A stretch of DNA of 64,000 nt from Actinomadura graeca (GTDB lineage: Bacteria; Actinomycetota; Actinomycetes; Streptosporangiales; Streptosporangiaceae): NCBI RefSeq assembly GCF_019175365.1, contig NZ_CP059572.1:5580001-5644000 (forward strand). The letters are read 5' to 3'. This document shows, piece by piece, positions 36,124 through 44,797 of the stretch. Within the stretch, counting starts at the first letter, position 1; every line of letters starts with the position of its first letter. The notes below the pieces were generated by a model that worked only from the letters and a program-made list of their open reading frames with translations, was not told where the DNA came from and ran no database searches. The translations under genes were made by a program, and so were the position numbers.

Positions 36124-37215
36124 TCACCCGGGCCGCCACCAGCGGCGGAGGACCCGCTCAGCGGGCTTGCCGTGCGGGGAGTACGAGAGGCTCCGGGGCG
36201 TCTCGGCGGCGTCCGGCCAGTCGTCCCACATCCACCAGTGCACGCCCGCCCACCAGCCCAGGCCCCCGCAGCTCGCGAGGAGGGCCTCGTACGCGGCGGC
36301 CTGCTCGGCGGCACCGTCGGCGGTGCTGATGTCCCACGCGTACGGCGCGGCCGTGGATCCCCGCTGGCTGACGTACCCCGCCTCGGTGAACAGGACGGGC
36401 CGTCCGCGGTCCGCCGAGAAGCGCGCGACCCGCCGCAGGATCGGCTGCCACGCGCGCCGCAGCTGCGCGACGTCGGTGGTGGGCCCGGACGCCAGCGGCC
36501 AGTAGGCGTCGATCCCGATCAGGTCCAGGCGGTCCCAGAACGCCACGTGCTCGTACTCGTCGTAGTTGGCCGCGTAGACGAGCGTCCCGCGGAACCGCGC
36601 CCGCACCGCGGCGACGACGTCCAGCCAGGGATCCCGGTCACCCGACAGCCCGGCCAGCTCGGTCCCGACGGCCAGCTCGTCCGCGCCGGTCTCCCGGGCC
36701 AGGTCGGCGTAGTGCGTGATGAGGCGCGTGTAGGCGGCGTACCAGCGGCGCCGGTCCCGCGGCCTGATCGCGGCCCGGTCCTGGTCACCGGGCAGGTCCA
36801 CATGCGGTTTCAGCAGGACGCGCAATCCCGCCCGCCGCGCCAGGCCGATGATGTGCCGCAGCCCGGCGTCATCGGCCGTCTCGTCCGTGCGGTGCATACC
36901 GTCGTCGCGCGGCGAGTCCTGGTACCAGGTCGGGTTGAGCTGGATCCAGTTCGCGCCCGCCGCCGCGATCGACGCGACGTAGGCGCCCGCCCGCGGCCCG
37001 CCGTAGTCGCCTTCACTCCAGGACGGCAGGGCCACCCCGTGCTGCCGCGCGGACGGCGGCGCGGGTCCGCGGCGCGGTTCCCCCGGGCGCCCGCCCCCGG
37101 GCGGCGGGCCGGACACCGAGCACGAGGCGGCCGCGCACAGGACGGCGAGCAGTGCCGCCGTACGCGCTCCGCGCCCGCGGGCCGTGGGCCTGTTCGCCTT
37201 CGTCACCCGATCCAT
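36124..37215 (-). CDS. Lipoprotein glycoside hydrolase, GH113-like TIM barrel
   Basis: A 363-aa protein. The signal sequence AALLAVLCAAASC ends in a lipobox Cys followed by SVSGPPPGGG. The barrel reads ANWIQLNPTWYQDS, HIIGLARRAGLRVLLKPHVD, the acid/base strand ADELAVGTELAGL, LVYAANYDEYEHVAFWDRLDL, LIGIDAYWPL and the nucleophile strand GRPVLFTEAGYVSQRG, then WWAGVHWWMWDDWPD. Both catalytic Glu positions are present. The family includes mannan-active enzymes. It is surface-anchored, 31 bp from the convergent deacetylase-like gene, so it may cut the polymer made by the neighbouring synthase. Confidence 0.85.
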   Translation of the reverse strand: MDRVTKANRPTARGRGARTAALLAVLCAAASCSVSGPPPGGGRPGEPRRGPAPPSARQHGVALPSWSEGDYGGPRAGAYVASIAAAGANWIQLNPTWYQDSPRDDGMHRTDETADDAGLRHIIGLARRAGLRVLLKPHVDLPGDQDRAAIRPRDRRRWYAAYTRLITHYADLARETGADELAVGTELAGLSGDRDPWLDVVAAVRARFRGTLVYAANYDEYEHVAFWDRLDLIGIDAYWPLASGPTTDVAQLRRAWQPILRRVARFSADRGRPVLFTEAGYVSQRGSTAAPYAWDISTADGAAEQAAAYEALLASCGGLGWWAGVHWWMWDDWPDAAETPRSLSYSPHGKPAERVLRRWWRPG

Positions 37216-37374
37216 TCCAGCCGACGCGGCCGCACGGTGCGACCGGGCCGTCGATCTTGGTCCGGTCCATCCTGACCGGAATCCGCCACCGGAATCCGGA
37301 ACCCGCCCCGCGCCCCCGGCGCCCCGGCGACGAACCGTGGCCGATGACGGTCTGGGGGCCGTCCGGGCGCAATG

Positions 37375-37390
37375 CTATGTTCGAGCATAG
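37375..37390. promoter_or_regulatory. 16-bp dyad upstream of hmgA
   Basis: CTATGTTCGAGCATAG is a near-perfect inverted repeat (CTATG/CATAG arms) about 30-45 bp before the hmgA start. It is a probable operator, possibly for the GntR regulator coded in the same transcript. Confidence 0.55.
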
Positions 37391-37419
37391 TAATCAAATG
37401 AATGCCTGGGAGGGACGCC

Positions 37420-38760
37420 GTGACCACCAGCACCGCCGCCGTGGAGGCGCACGACACTTCGGGGACGGGCGAGCAGCCCCGCTACCTGCCGGGATTCGGT
37501 AACGAGCACGTCACCGAGGCCGTCCCGGGGGCGCTCCCGGAGGGCCGCAACTCACCACAGCGGGCACCGCTCGGCCTCTACGCGGAGCAGATCAGCGGCA
37601 CCGCGTTCACCCAGCCGCGCTCGGTCAACCAGCGCACATGGGTGTACCGGATCCTCCCGTCGGCCGCGCACGGGCCGTTCCGCAAGATCGGGGACGGGCT
37701 GCTCCGCACCGCGCCGTTCACCGACGTCCCCGCCGACCCGAATCGGCTGCGCTGGGACCCCCTGCCCCTCCCGGACGCGCCGACCGACTTCGTCGACGGC
37801 CTGTTCACCATCGGGGGCAACGGCGACGCCGAGACCCGCGCCGGGATCGCCGTCCACTGGTACCGGGCCGACACGTCCATGACCGACCGGTACTTCGTCA
37901 ACGCCGACGGCGAGTTCCTCATCGTCCCGCAGCTCGGCGGGCTGCTCCTCGACACCGAGCTCGGCCGCCTGCGCGTCGCGCCAGGGGAGATCGCGGTCGT
38001 CCCGCGCGGCATCCGCTACCGCGTCGAGCTGCTCGCCCCCGTCGTCCGCGGCTACATCTGCGAGAACTACGGCGCGTCCTTCACGCTCCCCGAGCGCGGG
38101 CCGATCGGCGCGAACGGGCTCGCCAACGAGCGCGACTTCCTCGCCCCCACCGCCGCCTTCGACGACCGGCGGCGCGACGTGCAGGTCGTGCAGAAGTTCG
38201 GCGGCGGCCTCTGGGCCGCCGACTACGACCACTCACCGCTCGACGTGGTCGCCTGGCACGGCACCTACACCCCGTACAAGTACGACCTGGCGCGCTTCAT
38301 GACGATCGGGACGATCAGCTTCGACCACCCCGACCCGTCGATCTTCACCGTGCTCACCTCGCCCACCGACACGCCGGGGCTGGCGAACGCCGACTTCGTG
38401 ATCTTCCCTCCGCGCTGGCTCGTCGGCGAGGACACCTTCCGCCCGCCGTGGTACCACCGCAACGTCATGAGCGAGTTCATGGGCCTGGTCCGCGGCGTCT
38501 ACGACGCCAAGGCCGACGGCTTCCTGCCGGGCGGCGCGAGCCTGCACAACGGCTTCACCTCCCACGGCCCCGACGCCGAGACCTACGCGCGGGCCAGCAC
38601 CGGGGAGTTGCGGCCGCGGAAGCTGGACGACACGCTGGCGTTCATGTTCGAGAGCCGCTGGATCGTCCGCCTGACCGAGCACGCCGCGACCGCGCCCTCG
38701 CTCCAGGACGACTACGACGGCGTGTGGGACGGCCTGCGGCCGCACTTCACCCGGCCGTGA
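37420..38760 (+). CDS. hmgA: Homogentisate 1,2-dioxygenase
   Basis: A 446-aa protein. GTG 37420 is preferred over ATG 37402 because GGGAGGGA lies 6 nt before it, inside the longer frame. The family sequence is clear: [50 protein letters not shown]. Iron ligands H346 and E352 ([12 protein letters not shown]) and H382 (TSHGPD) match the spacing in characterised homogentisate dioxygenases. It cleaves homogentisate to maleylacetoacetate in tyrosine/phenylalanine catabolism. The isomerase and fumarylacetoacetase genes are not adjacent. It is translationally coupled to a GntR regulator. Confidence 0.96.
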   Translation: MTTSTAAVEAHDTSGTGEQPRYLPGFGNEHVTEAVPGALPEGRNSPQRAPLGLYAEQISGTAFTQPRSVNQRTWVYRILPSAAHGPFRKIGDGLLRTAPFTDVPADPNRLRWDPLPLPDAPTDFVDGLFTIGGNGDAETRAGIAVHWYRADTSMTDRYFVNADGEFLIVPQLGGLLLDTELGRLRVAPGEIAVVPRGIRYRVELLAPVVRGYICENYGASFTLPERGPIGANGLANERDFLAPTAAFDDRRRDVQVVQKFGGGLWAADYDHSPLDVVAWHGTYTPYKYDLARFMTIGTISFDHPDPSIFTVLTSPTDTPGLANADFVIFPPRWLVGEDTFRPPWYHRNVMSEFMGLVRGVYDAKADGFLPGGASLHNGFTSHGPDAETYARASTGELRPRKLDDTLAFMFESRWIVRLTEHAATAPSLQDDYDGVWDGLRPHFTRP

Positions 38761-39515
38761 CGGCCGTGGACCTCGACCTGCTCCCGCCGCTCGCCGCGTC
38801 CGCCGACCGGCGGCTCCCGCTGTGGGCGCAGGTCGCCGAGAGCGTCCGCGACTTCGCCGAACGCGCCGCGCCCGGCGCGCCCACGCGGCTGCCGACCGAG
38901 GTCCAGCTCGCCCGCCACTACGACGTGAGCGTGTCGACCGTCCGCCAGGCGCTGGCGGCGCTGGAGGGCGAGGGGCTGCTCACCCGCAGGCGGCGGCACG
39001 GCACGTTCGTCGCGCCGCGCGGCGTCCAGTCCCGGCCGCTGCACGTCGCGGGTCCGCTGGACGCCGTCGTCCACCAGCAGGCCAGCGACGAGACGCGGGT
39101 GCTCGGCCGCCGGATCGTCCCCGTCCCCGGGGAACTGCGCGCGATCTTCCCCGGGGCGGAGGAGCTCGTCGAGTTCGAGCGCGTCCGCTACTCCGACGGC
39201 GCGTTGCTGAGCCACGCGAGGAACCACCTGCGACGCGACGTGGGCGACCGCGTGTCCGACGAGAGCCTGCGGACCGGCTCGATGACCCGTGTCCTGCGCG
39301 ACGACCTCGGCCTCGCCCTCGGCCGCATCGACAACGAGATAGCGGCGGTCGCCGCCGACTCCGAGATCGCCCGGCTGCTGGACATCGAGCCCCGCGCCCC
39401 GGTCCTGCAGTCCCGCAACCTGACCTTCGACGCCGACGGCGCCATCGTCGACGCCGCCGTCATCCACTACCGCGCCGACCGCTTCCGCTTCGCCCTCAGC
39501 CTCAGCCTCTCCTGA
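38757..39515 (+). CDS. GntR-family (HutC/UTRA subgroup) regulator
   Basis: A 252-aa protein whose GTG at 38757 overlaps the hmgA stop (GTGA). The N-terminal winged helix ([20 protein letters not shown], then [20 protein letters not shown]) is followed by a UTRA ligand domain ([53 protein letters not shown] strand). The co-transcription suggests it senses homogentisate or a related catabolite and controls hmgA through the dyad at 37375-37390. Confidence 0.9.
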   Translation: MTAVDLDLLPPLAASADRRLPLWAQVAESVRDFAERAAPGAPTRLPTEVQLARHYDVSVSTVRQALAALEGEGLLTRRRRHGTFVAPRGVQSRPLHVAGPLDAVVHQQASDETRVLGRRIVPVPGELRAIFPGAEELVEFERVRYSDGALLSHARNHLRRDVGDRVSDESLRTGSMTRVLRDDLGLALGRIDNEIAAVAADSEIARLLDIEPRAPVLQSRNLTFDADGAIVDAAVIHYRADRFRFALSLSLS

Positions 39516-39605
39516 CCATGGCCGAGAACCGAGGACCCGGCCCGGCCTGACGGTACCGGCTGGTGGACGTGCTGGAACAAGGCGATCGTCTGCCTCGGAC
39601 GCCGA

Positions 39606-39636
39606 CTGCGGGCACGCCACCAGGGCGTGCCCGCAG
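39606..39636. terminator. Perfect 13-bp-stem bidirectional terminator
   Basis: CTGCGGGCACGCC, loop ACCAG, GGCGTGCCCGCAG. It lies between the converging GntR gene and the snapalysin-like gene and can serve both. Confidence 0.85.
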
Positions 39637-39651
39637 CAGAGGGCGGAAGGG

Positions 39652-40209
39652 TCAGAAGACCCAGCAGTCCTTGAACTCAAGCGGACGCGCGAGGGTGGCC
39701 GGGAAGAGGCCGCCCGCGTTGCGGGTGACCTGCGCCGCCTCGGTCTCGTGCGGGGTCGTGGTCTTGCACGAGGTCGGCGAGCTGTGACCGGACATCAGGT
39801 AGTCACAGCGTCCGTTGCGGTTGTCGGGCAGGCCGAGGGCGTGCGCGATCTCGTGCGCGGCGATCCTCGGGGGGTAGAAGCCGTCCTTGACCGCCTGGCG
39901 TCCCATGTAGATGGTGCCGCGGCCGAAGCCGTTGGACGAGGTGCGCGGCCAGCCGTCGTCGGCGTAGACCTTGATGGTGGCCTGGGTCCCGGTGGCGGGC
40001 TTGAGCTCGATCACCGACACGGCCTTGTTCCACGCGGCGGCGCCCTCGTCGACGTCCGCCTTGAACTCCTGCGCGCCGCTGGCGTCGTAGTAGATCGTGC
40101 GGACCGCGGTCGGAGCGGCCGCCGACGCGGAGTCGACGACGAGCGCGGGCACCACGAAGGTCAGCCCGACGGTGACGGCCAGCGCCGTCATGATCTTGCG
40201 GAGGAACAT
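39652..40209 (-). CDS. Snapalysin-like secreted zinc protease (M7)
   Basis: A 185-aa protein from ATG 40209 with AGGAG upstream. Signal peptide of about 30 residues. The mature sequence begins AVRTIYYDASGAQEF and has the classic M7 zinc motif HEIAHALGLPD, with D as third ligand, followed by CDYLMSGHSSPTSC including the Met-turn. Four cysteines fit the family's disulfides. It is an extracellular protease of the snapalysin type that prefers aromatic residues. It lies 29 bp downstream of a trypsin-like protease gene and is probably co-transcribed with it. Confidence 0.9.
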   Translation of the reverse strand: MFLRKIMTALAVTVGLTFVVPALVVDSASAAAPTAVRTIYYDASGAQEFKADVDEGAAAWNKAVSVIELKPATGTQATIKVYADDGWPRTSSNGFGRGTIYMGRQAVKDGFYPPRIAAHEIAHALGLPDNRNGRCDYLMSGHSSPTSCKTTTPHETEAAQVTRNAGGLFPATLARPLEFKDCWVF

Positions 40210-40238
40210 GGGGAACTCCTGCGATGGGGGAACCGGGA

Positions 40239-40964
40239 TCAGCCGCCGATTTGCTGGTTGATCCACGAAAGGTGCGGTGCGATGCCCGTGTAGAGCGTGG
40301 TGGTGGCGCATTCGCCTCCGTTGTCGCCCGGGCCGTGGGTCTCGCCGACGAGCGTCCAGTCGCCGCGGGTCCCGGTCACCGCCGGGCCGCCGGAGTCGCC
40401 GTGGCAGGCGGAGTGCGTCCGGTCGCCCGAGACGCAGACGTCGTTCGCGGCGCCGCCTCCCGCCGAGCAGCGGCTGCTCGGCAGGATGGACAGGTCGATC
40501 TCCTGGAGGGTGGTGGCGTTCCTGCAGCTCGGCCAGCTCATGCAGCCGAAGCCCAGCAGCCGCACCGCGGTCCCGGAGGCGGGGTTGGTCTGCGCCATCT
40601 TCACCGGCGTCTGCGTGGAGGCCGTGGTCAGGTGCATCACGGTGAGGTCGGTGCCGGGCTTGGTGACGCGCCGGTCGATCTGGCGGGTCTCGCCACCGGA
40701 GCTCTTGGCGTTCGAGCCGATCCGGCCCTGTGACGCCGAGCCGCAGTGGTTCGCCGTGACGATCCACTGGGGCGCGACGAGGCTGGCGCCGCAGCCGTTG
40801 CTCAGCGACACCATCCACGGATAGGTCTCCGTGGCGTCGTGTCCTCCGATGATCGGCTGCTGGCCTCCGCCACCGGCGGGTCCGGCGGCGTTCGCGGCTG
40901 TGGTCCCCCACATCGCCAGGCCGAGGACGCACATGCCGAGCGTCCCTTTCAGCACTTTACGCAT
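40239..40964 (-). CDS. Secreted trypsin-like serine protease (S1)
   Basis: A 241-aa protein from ATG 40964 with TTGGAGAAG upstream. Signal peptide of about 26 residues, short propeptide, activation site PIIGGHDATETYPWMV, catalytic His in IVTANHCG, Asp in GTDLTVMHL and Ser in CHGDSGGPAV. Several cysteine pairs are present (GCG...NHCG, GCMSWPSC, SACHGDSGG). The position before the catalytic Ser reads SACHGDS, so specificity is not classic trypsin with Asp at the pocket base; it may be chymotrypsin-like. First gene of a two-protease operon. Confidence 0.92.
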   Translation of the reverse strand: MRKVLKGTLGMCVLGLAMWGTTAANAAGPAGGGGQQPIIGGHDATETYPWMVSLSNGCGASLVAPQWIVTANHCGSASQGRIGSNAKSSGGETRQIDRRVTKPGTDLTVMHLTTASTQTPVKMAQTNPASGTAVRLLGFGCMSWPSCRNATTLQEIDLSILPSSRCSAGGGAANDVCVSGDRTHSACHGDSGGPAVTGTRGDWTLVGETHGPGDNGGECATTTLYTGIAPHLSWINQQIGG

Positions 40965-41818
40965 GGCAACTTCTCCAATCGGCAGTTCAGGGCGCCGACG
41001 GCCTCCGTCCTGCTCCACGCGGGAGCGGGACGGCGGCGCGACTCCGGAACGGCGGGTTCGCTCAGATTGCGAAAGCCCGTCTCCGGACCCAGGTGTGGCC
41101 GGGTTCCGTCGCCACCGACTGTGCGAATGGCCGGGCATGGCGGGAGAAGCCATGTGAACCATGGATGGCGGGGGGCCGCGACTGACCGGCGGCCACGTCC
41201 ATGCAGGGGAGCGGGGGTGGGGGCATCGCACTCTTCACCTGATAGGAAGCCCTCCTATCAGACGGGCAACACGGTAACCACCGCGCCGAATACTTAGCAA
41301 GACTTCGTTGCCGCCACCGATTCGTGCGCGACACGATAACCGCAGATCGTTGGCTGTACCAGTGGTTCCCGTCACAATAATTTCGTGCACACTTGACGGC
41401 CGTTAGGGTCAACGTTGGCAGTGTTCACGCCAGCGCAAGCTGAGCGCGCGGGAGCATGGTGGAAGGACTGCCCGCACTGCCAAGGATGGCACCTCGAAGA
41501 AGGCTTTCGCGACGTCATGAAGATGAGGGCGGTATCGGGTGCCACAATGTTCCGGGGACATATGCCCAGGTCGGCCGTGCCGCGATGGATTCGCATATTC
41601 CCTATGCGACCCACCTGTTAAGGCGGGATTTCACTGCCCGGCCGAGTCCGCGGTGGCGGGAGCGTGCCCGTTGCGGCACCGAGGCACTTCTGCGTTGGGC
41701 TCGGGGTGCGGCGATCGGCGGACGCGTGACGGACGCCGGTCGGGTCCGCCTGATCGCCTCGTTCCGGGAGTCATGTCCGGTGTGAATCCGGGTGTCCCCG
41801 GAATGGGTGGATCTTGCG
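40965..41818. other. 850-bp stretch with lower GC and no firm gene
   Basis: The GC content drops compared with the rest of the window. Only a 68-codon frame at 41415 is a candidate gene. Elsewhere I see the protease promoter area near 40970-41050 and, at 41390, a CTTGACGG that could be a -35 box for that frame. The remainder shows no codon structure and may be eroded DNA. Confidence 0.4.
41415..41621 (+). CDS. Possible small protein with a CPHC motif
   Basis: A 68-codon frame from TTG 41415 (GTG 41421 alternative). Its start (VFTPAQAERAGAWWKDCPHC then QGWHLEEG) has a Cys-x-x-Cys followed by Trp-His that resembles small zinc-ribbon proteins in actinobacterial accessory DNA. The C-terminal half looks random (basic, with RGHMPRSAVPRWIRIFPMRP). 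No good ribosome site. It may be a gene fragment. Confidence 0.3.
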   Translation: MAVFTPAQAERAGAWWKDCPHCQGWHLEEGFRDVMKMRAVSGATMFRGHMPRSAVPRWIRIFPMRPTC

Positions 41819-42298
41819 TCACTTACCGGTGCACTGCGGCGGGCGCTTCCGGACGAAGGTGTTCGGGCCGATCCGGGTGCTTCCCCACTGGTCCTGCGCC
41901 GTGCTGCTCGTGGTCAGCAGCCACTGGGTGTGGATGCGCTCGCCGCCGTCGCCGAAGTACTGGCCGCTCCACGTCGTCAGGCTGTGGGAGTTCAGGCGGT
42001 CGTTGCGCCAGGAGACCGTCCAGCCGACGGTCTGGCCCTTCCCGGCGGGCGGCTCCGTGTCGTACCGGCCGTTGAGGGCGTACTTGCCCTTGGCGTTGCC
42101 GACGAGCGACTCGTAGTCGCCGGTGACGTTCCCGTCGGGCGTGGTGCGCAGGTGCATGACCGAGCAGAGCTCGTTGTACCAGGTGCCGTCGAGCCTGTGC
42201 TGCCGCGGTCCGCCGCGGGCGTCGGCCGCCGCGGAGGCCGCGCCGGCCAGCACCAGGGCGGTGACGGTGCCGCCGAGAGCGATCTTACGCTTGTCCAT
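41819..42298 (-). CDS. Secreted avidin/streptavidin-family biotin-binding protein
   Basis: A 159-aa protein from ATG 42298 with GGGGAGG upstream; signal peptide of about 28 residues. It aligns with streptavidin along its length: GTWYNELCSV, TGDYESLVGNAKG, LNGRYDTEP, GWTVSWRND, HSLTTWSGQYFG, IHTQWLLTTSS, QWGSTRIGPNTFVRK. In streptavidin numbering the biotin contacts N23, S27, Y43, S45, N49, W79, S88, T90, W92, W108 and W120 are all present; D128 is Asn, as in chicken avidin. A Cys at position 26 and another near the C-terminus (PPQCTGK) could form a disulfide absent from streptavidin. It would scavenge biotin outside the cell, starving competitors. Confidence 0.94.
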   Translation of the reverse strand: MDKRKIALGGTVTALVLAGAASAAADARGGPRQHRLDGTWYNELCSVMHLRTTPDGNVTGDYESLVGNAKGKYALNGRYDTEPPAGKGQTVGWTVSWRNDRLNSHSLTTWSGQYFGDGGERIHTQWLLTTSSTAQDQWGSTRIGPNTFVRKRPPQCTGK

Positions 42299-42475
42299 TA
42301 TTCCTCCCCATGGACGTCATTGTGTGACCCGCGTCGCGTCTCGGCGTTTCCTCACCGTCGCGAATGGGAGCCGGAAGATCAACGACGATGGTCCCCTCGC
42401 ATATGACACTAGAGGACGGCAAGACGATTTTCTATGCCGCCGCAACGTGGCGGACGCTGTCCGATTCCAGTTGTG

Positions 42476-42494
42476 TTGTGAAAAGGGATCACAA
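42476..42494. promoter_or_regulatory. TTGTGA-N7-TCACAA dyad between avidin and P450 genes
   Basis: A perfect 6+6 inverted repeat in the 221-bp gap, just after the P450 stop and about 180 bp upstream of the avidin-like start. It may be a regulator site or the P450 terminator. The spacing differs from CRP consensus sites. Confidence 0.4.
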
Positions 42495-42519
42495 TGCGGC
42501 CGATCGATCCATTTCCCGG

Positions 42520-43887
42520 TCAGCGCCGCGCCGTTGCCGGAGCCTGGCGCGCGGACATGACCAGGCGGGCGCCCCGCGCCGGCACCAGCGTCACGTTGCG
42601 GGCGCGTTGTGCCTCCCGGCGCCGTCCCGCCGGACGCGGGTGATGGCGGCGCAGGACCTCGCGCAGCACGACCGTCGCCTCCAGCAGGGCGAACCCGGCG
42701 CCGAGGCAGCGCCGCTCGCCGCCGCCGAACGGGATCCAGGTGTACGCGGCGGGCTGCGCGCCCGCGAACCGTTCCGCGTGGAAGCATCCGGGGCGGGGGT
42801 GGTGGCCGGCGTCGCCGTGCACGAGCCCGATGGCGGGCATCACGGTCGCGCCCGCGGGCAGCGGATGACCGGCGACGGTCATGGGACGGGTGAGGACCCG
42901 GGCCACCTCGTGCACCACCGGCCTGAGCCGCAAGGACTCCTTGACCACGGCGGCGAGGTACTCGTCGTCCCCGGCGTCGGCGGCCCGCTCGGCGCGGGCC
43001 AGCGGAGAGGGGTCGTGCGCCAGCTCGTGCAGCGTCCAGGCGAGCGCGGTGGCCGTGGTCTCGTGCCCGGCCAGCAGCAGTGTGATCATCTGGTCCCGGA
43101 GCTCACGGTCGGTGAGGCCGTCGTCCCCGGCGGACGCCGCCCGCACCAGCCGGGACAGCACGTCGGTGCGTTCGGGCAGGTCGGGTGCCCGCCGCCGGTC
43201 GGCCACCTCGGCGTACAGCAGCTCGTCGAGCCGCCGCTGGGCGGCGACGTACGGACGCCACGGACCCACCCTGCACAGGGCCGGGTAGGGCAGGCCGAGC
43301 AGCGTGATCGGGCCGATGTCGGCGAGCGCCCGCACGAGCGGGCGCATGCCCGCCAGGCGGTCCCGGTCGGTCACGCCGAAGACCACGCGCAGGATCGTCT
43401 CCAGGGTGAGCGCCCGCATCCGGGGATGGACGCGGAACGCGCGGTCGCGCGGCCAGCGCGCCGCCTCCGCGCGGGCCAGCTCGGTGACGAGGCCCTCGTA
43501 CCCGCGCAGCGCCGCCGCCGAGAAGACCGGCATCAGCAGCCGCCTGAACCTGCGGTGCGCGTCCTCGTCGGCGAGCAGGACCGAGTGCCGGCCGAGCGCG
43601 GGGCCCATGATCGCGTTGCCCTCGCCGGCGTGCAGCGCCTCCCCGGATCCGGCGAACACCGTCCGGATGTCGTCCGGGTCGCTCAGGACGACCAGCCGCC
43701 GCGCGGGCATGGTGAGCCGCAGCGTGAAGGCGTCGCCGTAATGGCGTCGCAGGAGGGGGAACAAACGGTGGCGATAACGTGAGTACAGAATGGTCTGCAA
43801 TGTCGCGGGCAGGCGCGGACCCGGTGGCATTCTGGTCACGGACCCCGTAGCGGCGCGCCGGGCCTTCTGATCATCACCGCTGGGCAT
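42520..43887 (-). CDS. Cytochrome P450
   Basis: A 455-aa protein from ATG 43887 with GGGAG upstream. All P450 hallmarks are present: I-helix LLLAGHETTATALAWTLHEL, K-helix VVKESLRLRPVVHEVARVL and the haem loop WIPFGGGERRCLGAGFALLE with the thiolate Cys. The overall layout (PPGPRLPATLQTILYSRYR near the start, longer than soluble bacterial CYP families) resembles fatty-acid or terpenoid-active P450s. It is divergent from an SDR gene with only 62 bp between and is near the acyl desaturase, so lipid hydroxylation or epoxidation of the cluster's acyl chain is plausible. Confidence 0.92.
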   Translation of the reverse strand: MPSGDDQKARRAATGSVTRMPPGPRLPATLQTILYSRYRHRLFPLLRRHYGDAFTLRLTMPARRLVVLSDPDDIRTVFAGSGEALHAGEGNAIMGPALGRHSVLLADEDAHRRFRRLLMPVFSAAALRGYEGLVTELARAEAARWPRDRAFRVHPRMRALTLETILRVVFGVTDRDRLAGMRPLVRALADIGPITLLGLPYPALCRVGPWRPYVAAQRRLDELLYAEVADRRRAPDLPERTDVLSRLVRAASAGDDGLTDRELRDQMITLLLAGHETTATALAWTLHELAHDPSPLARAERAADAGDDEYLAAVVKESLRLRPVVHEVARVLTRPMTVAGHPLPAGATVMPAIGLVHGDAGHHPRPGCFHAERFAGAQPAAYTWIPFGGGERRCLGAGFALLEATVVLREVLRRHHPRPAGRRREAQRARNVTLVPARGARLVMSARQAPATARR

Positions 43888-43949
43888 GGCGGGCTCCCTG
43901 GTTTCCAGCCTGGTGCTTGTCTCTTTCCATCAGAAATAGAGGAATTCGG

Positions 43950-44765
43950 ATGGAATTGAAGGGCGCTGTCGGGATTGTGACGGGCGCCTCGCGCGGTATC
44001 GGCCCGGTCATCGCCCGGCGCCTGGCCGGCGAGGGCGTCCGGCTGGCACTGGTGGCGAGGTCGGAGGGCGGGCTGCGCGAGGCGGCCGGACGGGTCGCAC
44101 GGCATGGGCCCGGCCCGCTCGTGGTCCCGGCGGACCTCCGCGACGAGGACGCCCCGCGGCACGTCGTCGACACGGTGGCGGCGGAGCTCGGGCCGCCGTC
44201 CCTGCTGGTGAACAATGCCGGCGTCGAGCGCGTCGGACGGTTCGCCGACGCCGACGCGGCCGCGATCCGCGAGATCGTCCTGGTGAACCTGGTCGCCGCG
44301 CAGACGATGACCAGGATGGTGCTGCCGCACCTGCTCGCGGCGGGCCGCGGCCACATCGTCAGCATCGGTTCGGTGGGCGGGCGCACCGCCTACCCGTACG
44401 GCGTGGCCAACGCGGCGGCCAAGCACGGGCTGGTGGGGTTCACCTGGTCCCTGCGCGAGGAACTGCGCGGCACCGGCGTCGGCGTCTCTGCGGTCTATCC
44501 GACCCTGGTGTCCGACGTCGGCATCTCCTCGCGATGGCGGGCCGGACACCGTCCTATGCTGCTCGGCCGTGTGAGCCCCGACGAGGTGGCGCTCGCGGTC
44601 ATGAGGTGCATCAGGAAGGACAAGGTCGAGATCACCCTGGCGCCGCCCCTGCTCAGGGCCTCGGACGTGGTGAGCGCCGTGTCCCCGCGCCTGGCCTCCT
44701 GGGTCGCCAGGCGGGCGGGCGTCCATGCCTATCTGCGCCGGGTCGCCGACGGTGAGGGGTCGTGA
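43950..44765 (+). CDS. Short-chain dehydrogenase-like protein lacking the catalytic tyrosine
   Basis: A 271-aa protein from ATG 43950 with AGAGGA upstream. The nucleotide fold is intact (GIVTGASRGIGPVIARRLA, LLVNNAGVERVG). The catalytic Ser is S141 in SIGSVGG, but the usual Y-x-x-x-K reads N154-A-A-A-K158; the two Tyr upstream (AYPYGV) are four and six residues out of register. Thus the proton donor is missing and the enzyme is either atypical or non-catalytic. It faces away from the P450 and converges on the desaturase operon. Substrate unknown; a lipid or polyketide role is inferred from context. Confidence 0.85.
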   Translation: MELKGAVGIVTGASRGIGPVIARRLAGEGVRLALVARSEGGLREAAGRVARHGPGPLVVPADLRDEDAPRHVVDTVAAELGPPSLLVNNAGVERVGRFADADAAAIREIVLVNLVAAQTMTRMVLPHLLAAGRGHIVSIGSVGGRTAYPYGVANAAAKHGLVGFTWSLREELRGTGVGVSAVYPTLVSDVGISSRWRAGHRPMLLGRVSPDEVALAVMRCIRKDKVEITLAPPLLRASDVVSAVSPRLASWVARRAGVHAYLRRVADGEGS

Positions 44766-44797
44766 GCGACGCGGGGCCACCGGCGCCCCGGCGGGCC

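Noticed and set aside
42476..42494. CRP-binding site
   Set aside because: The spacer is 7 rather than 6 bp and the site is far from any start codon; kept only as an unassigned dyad.
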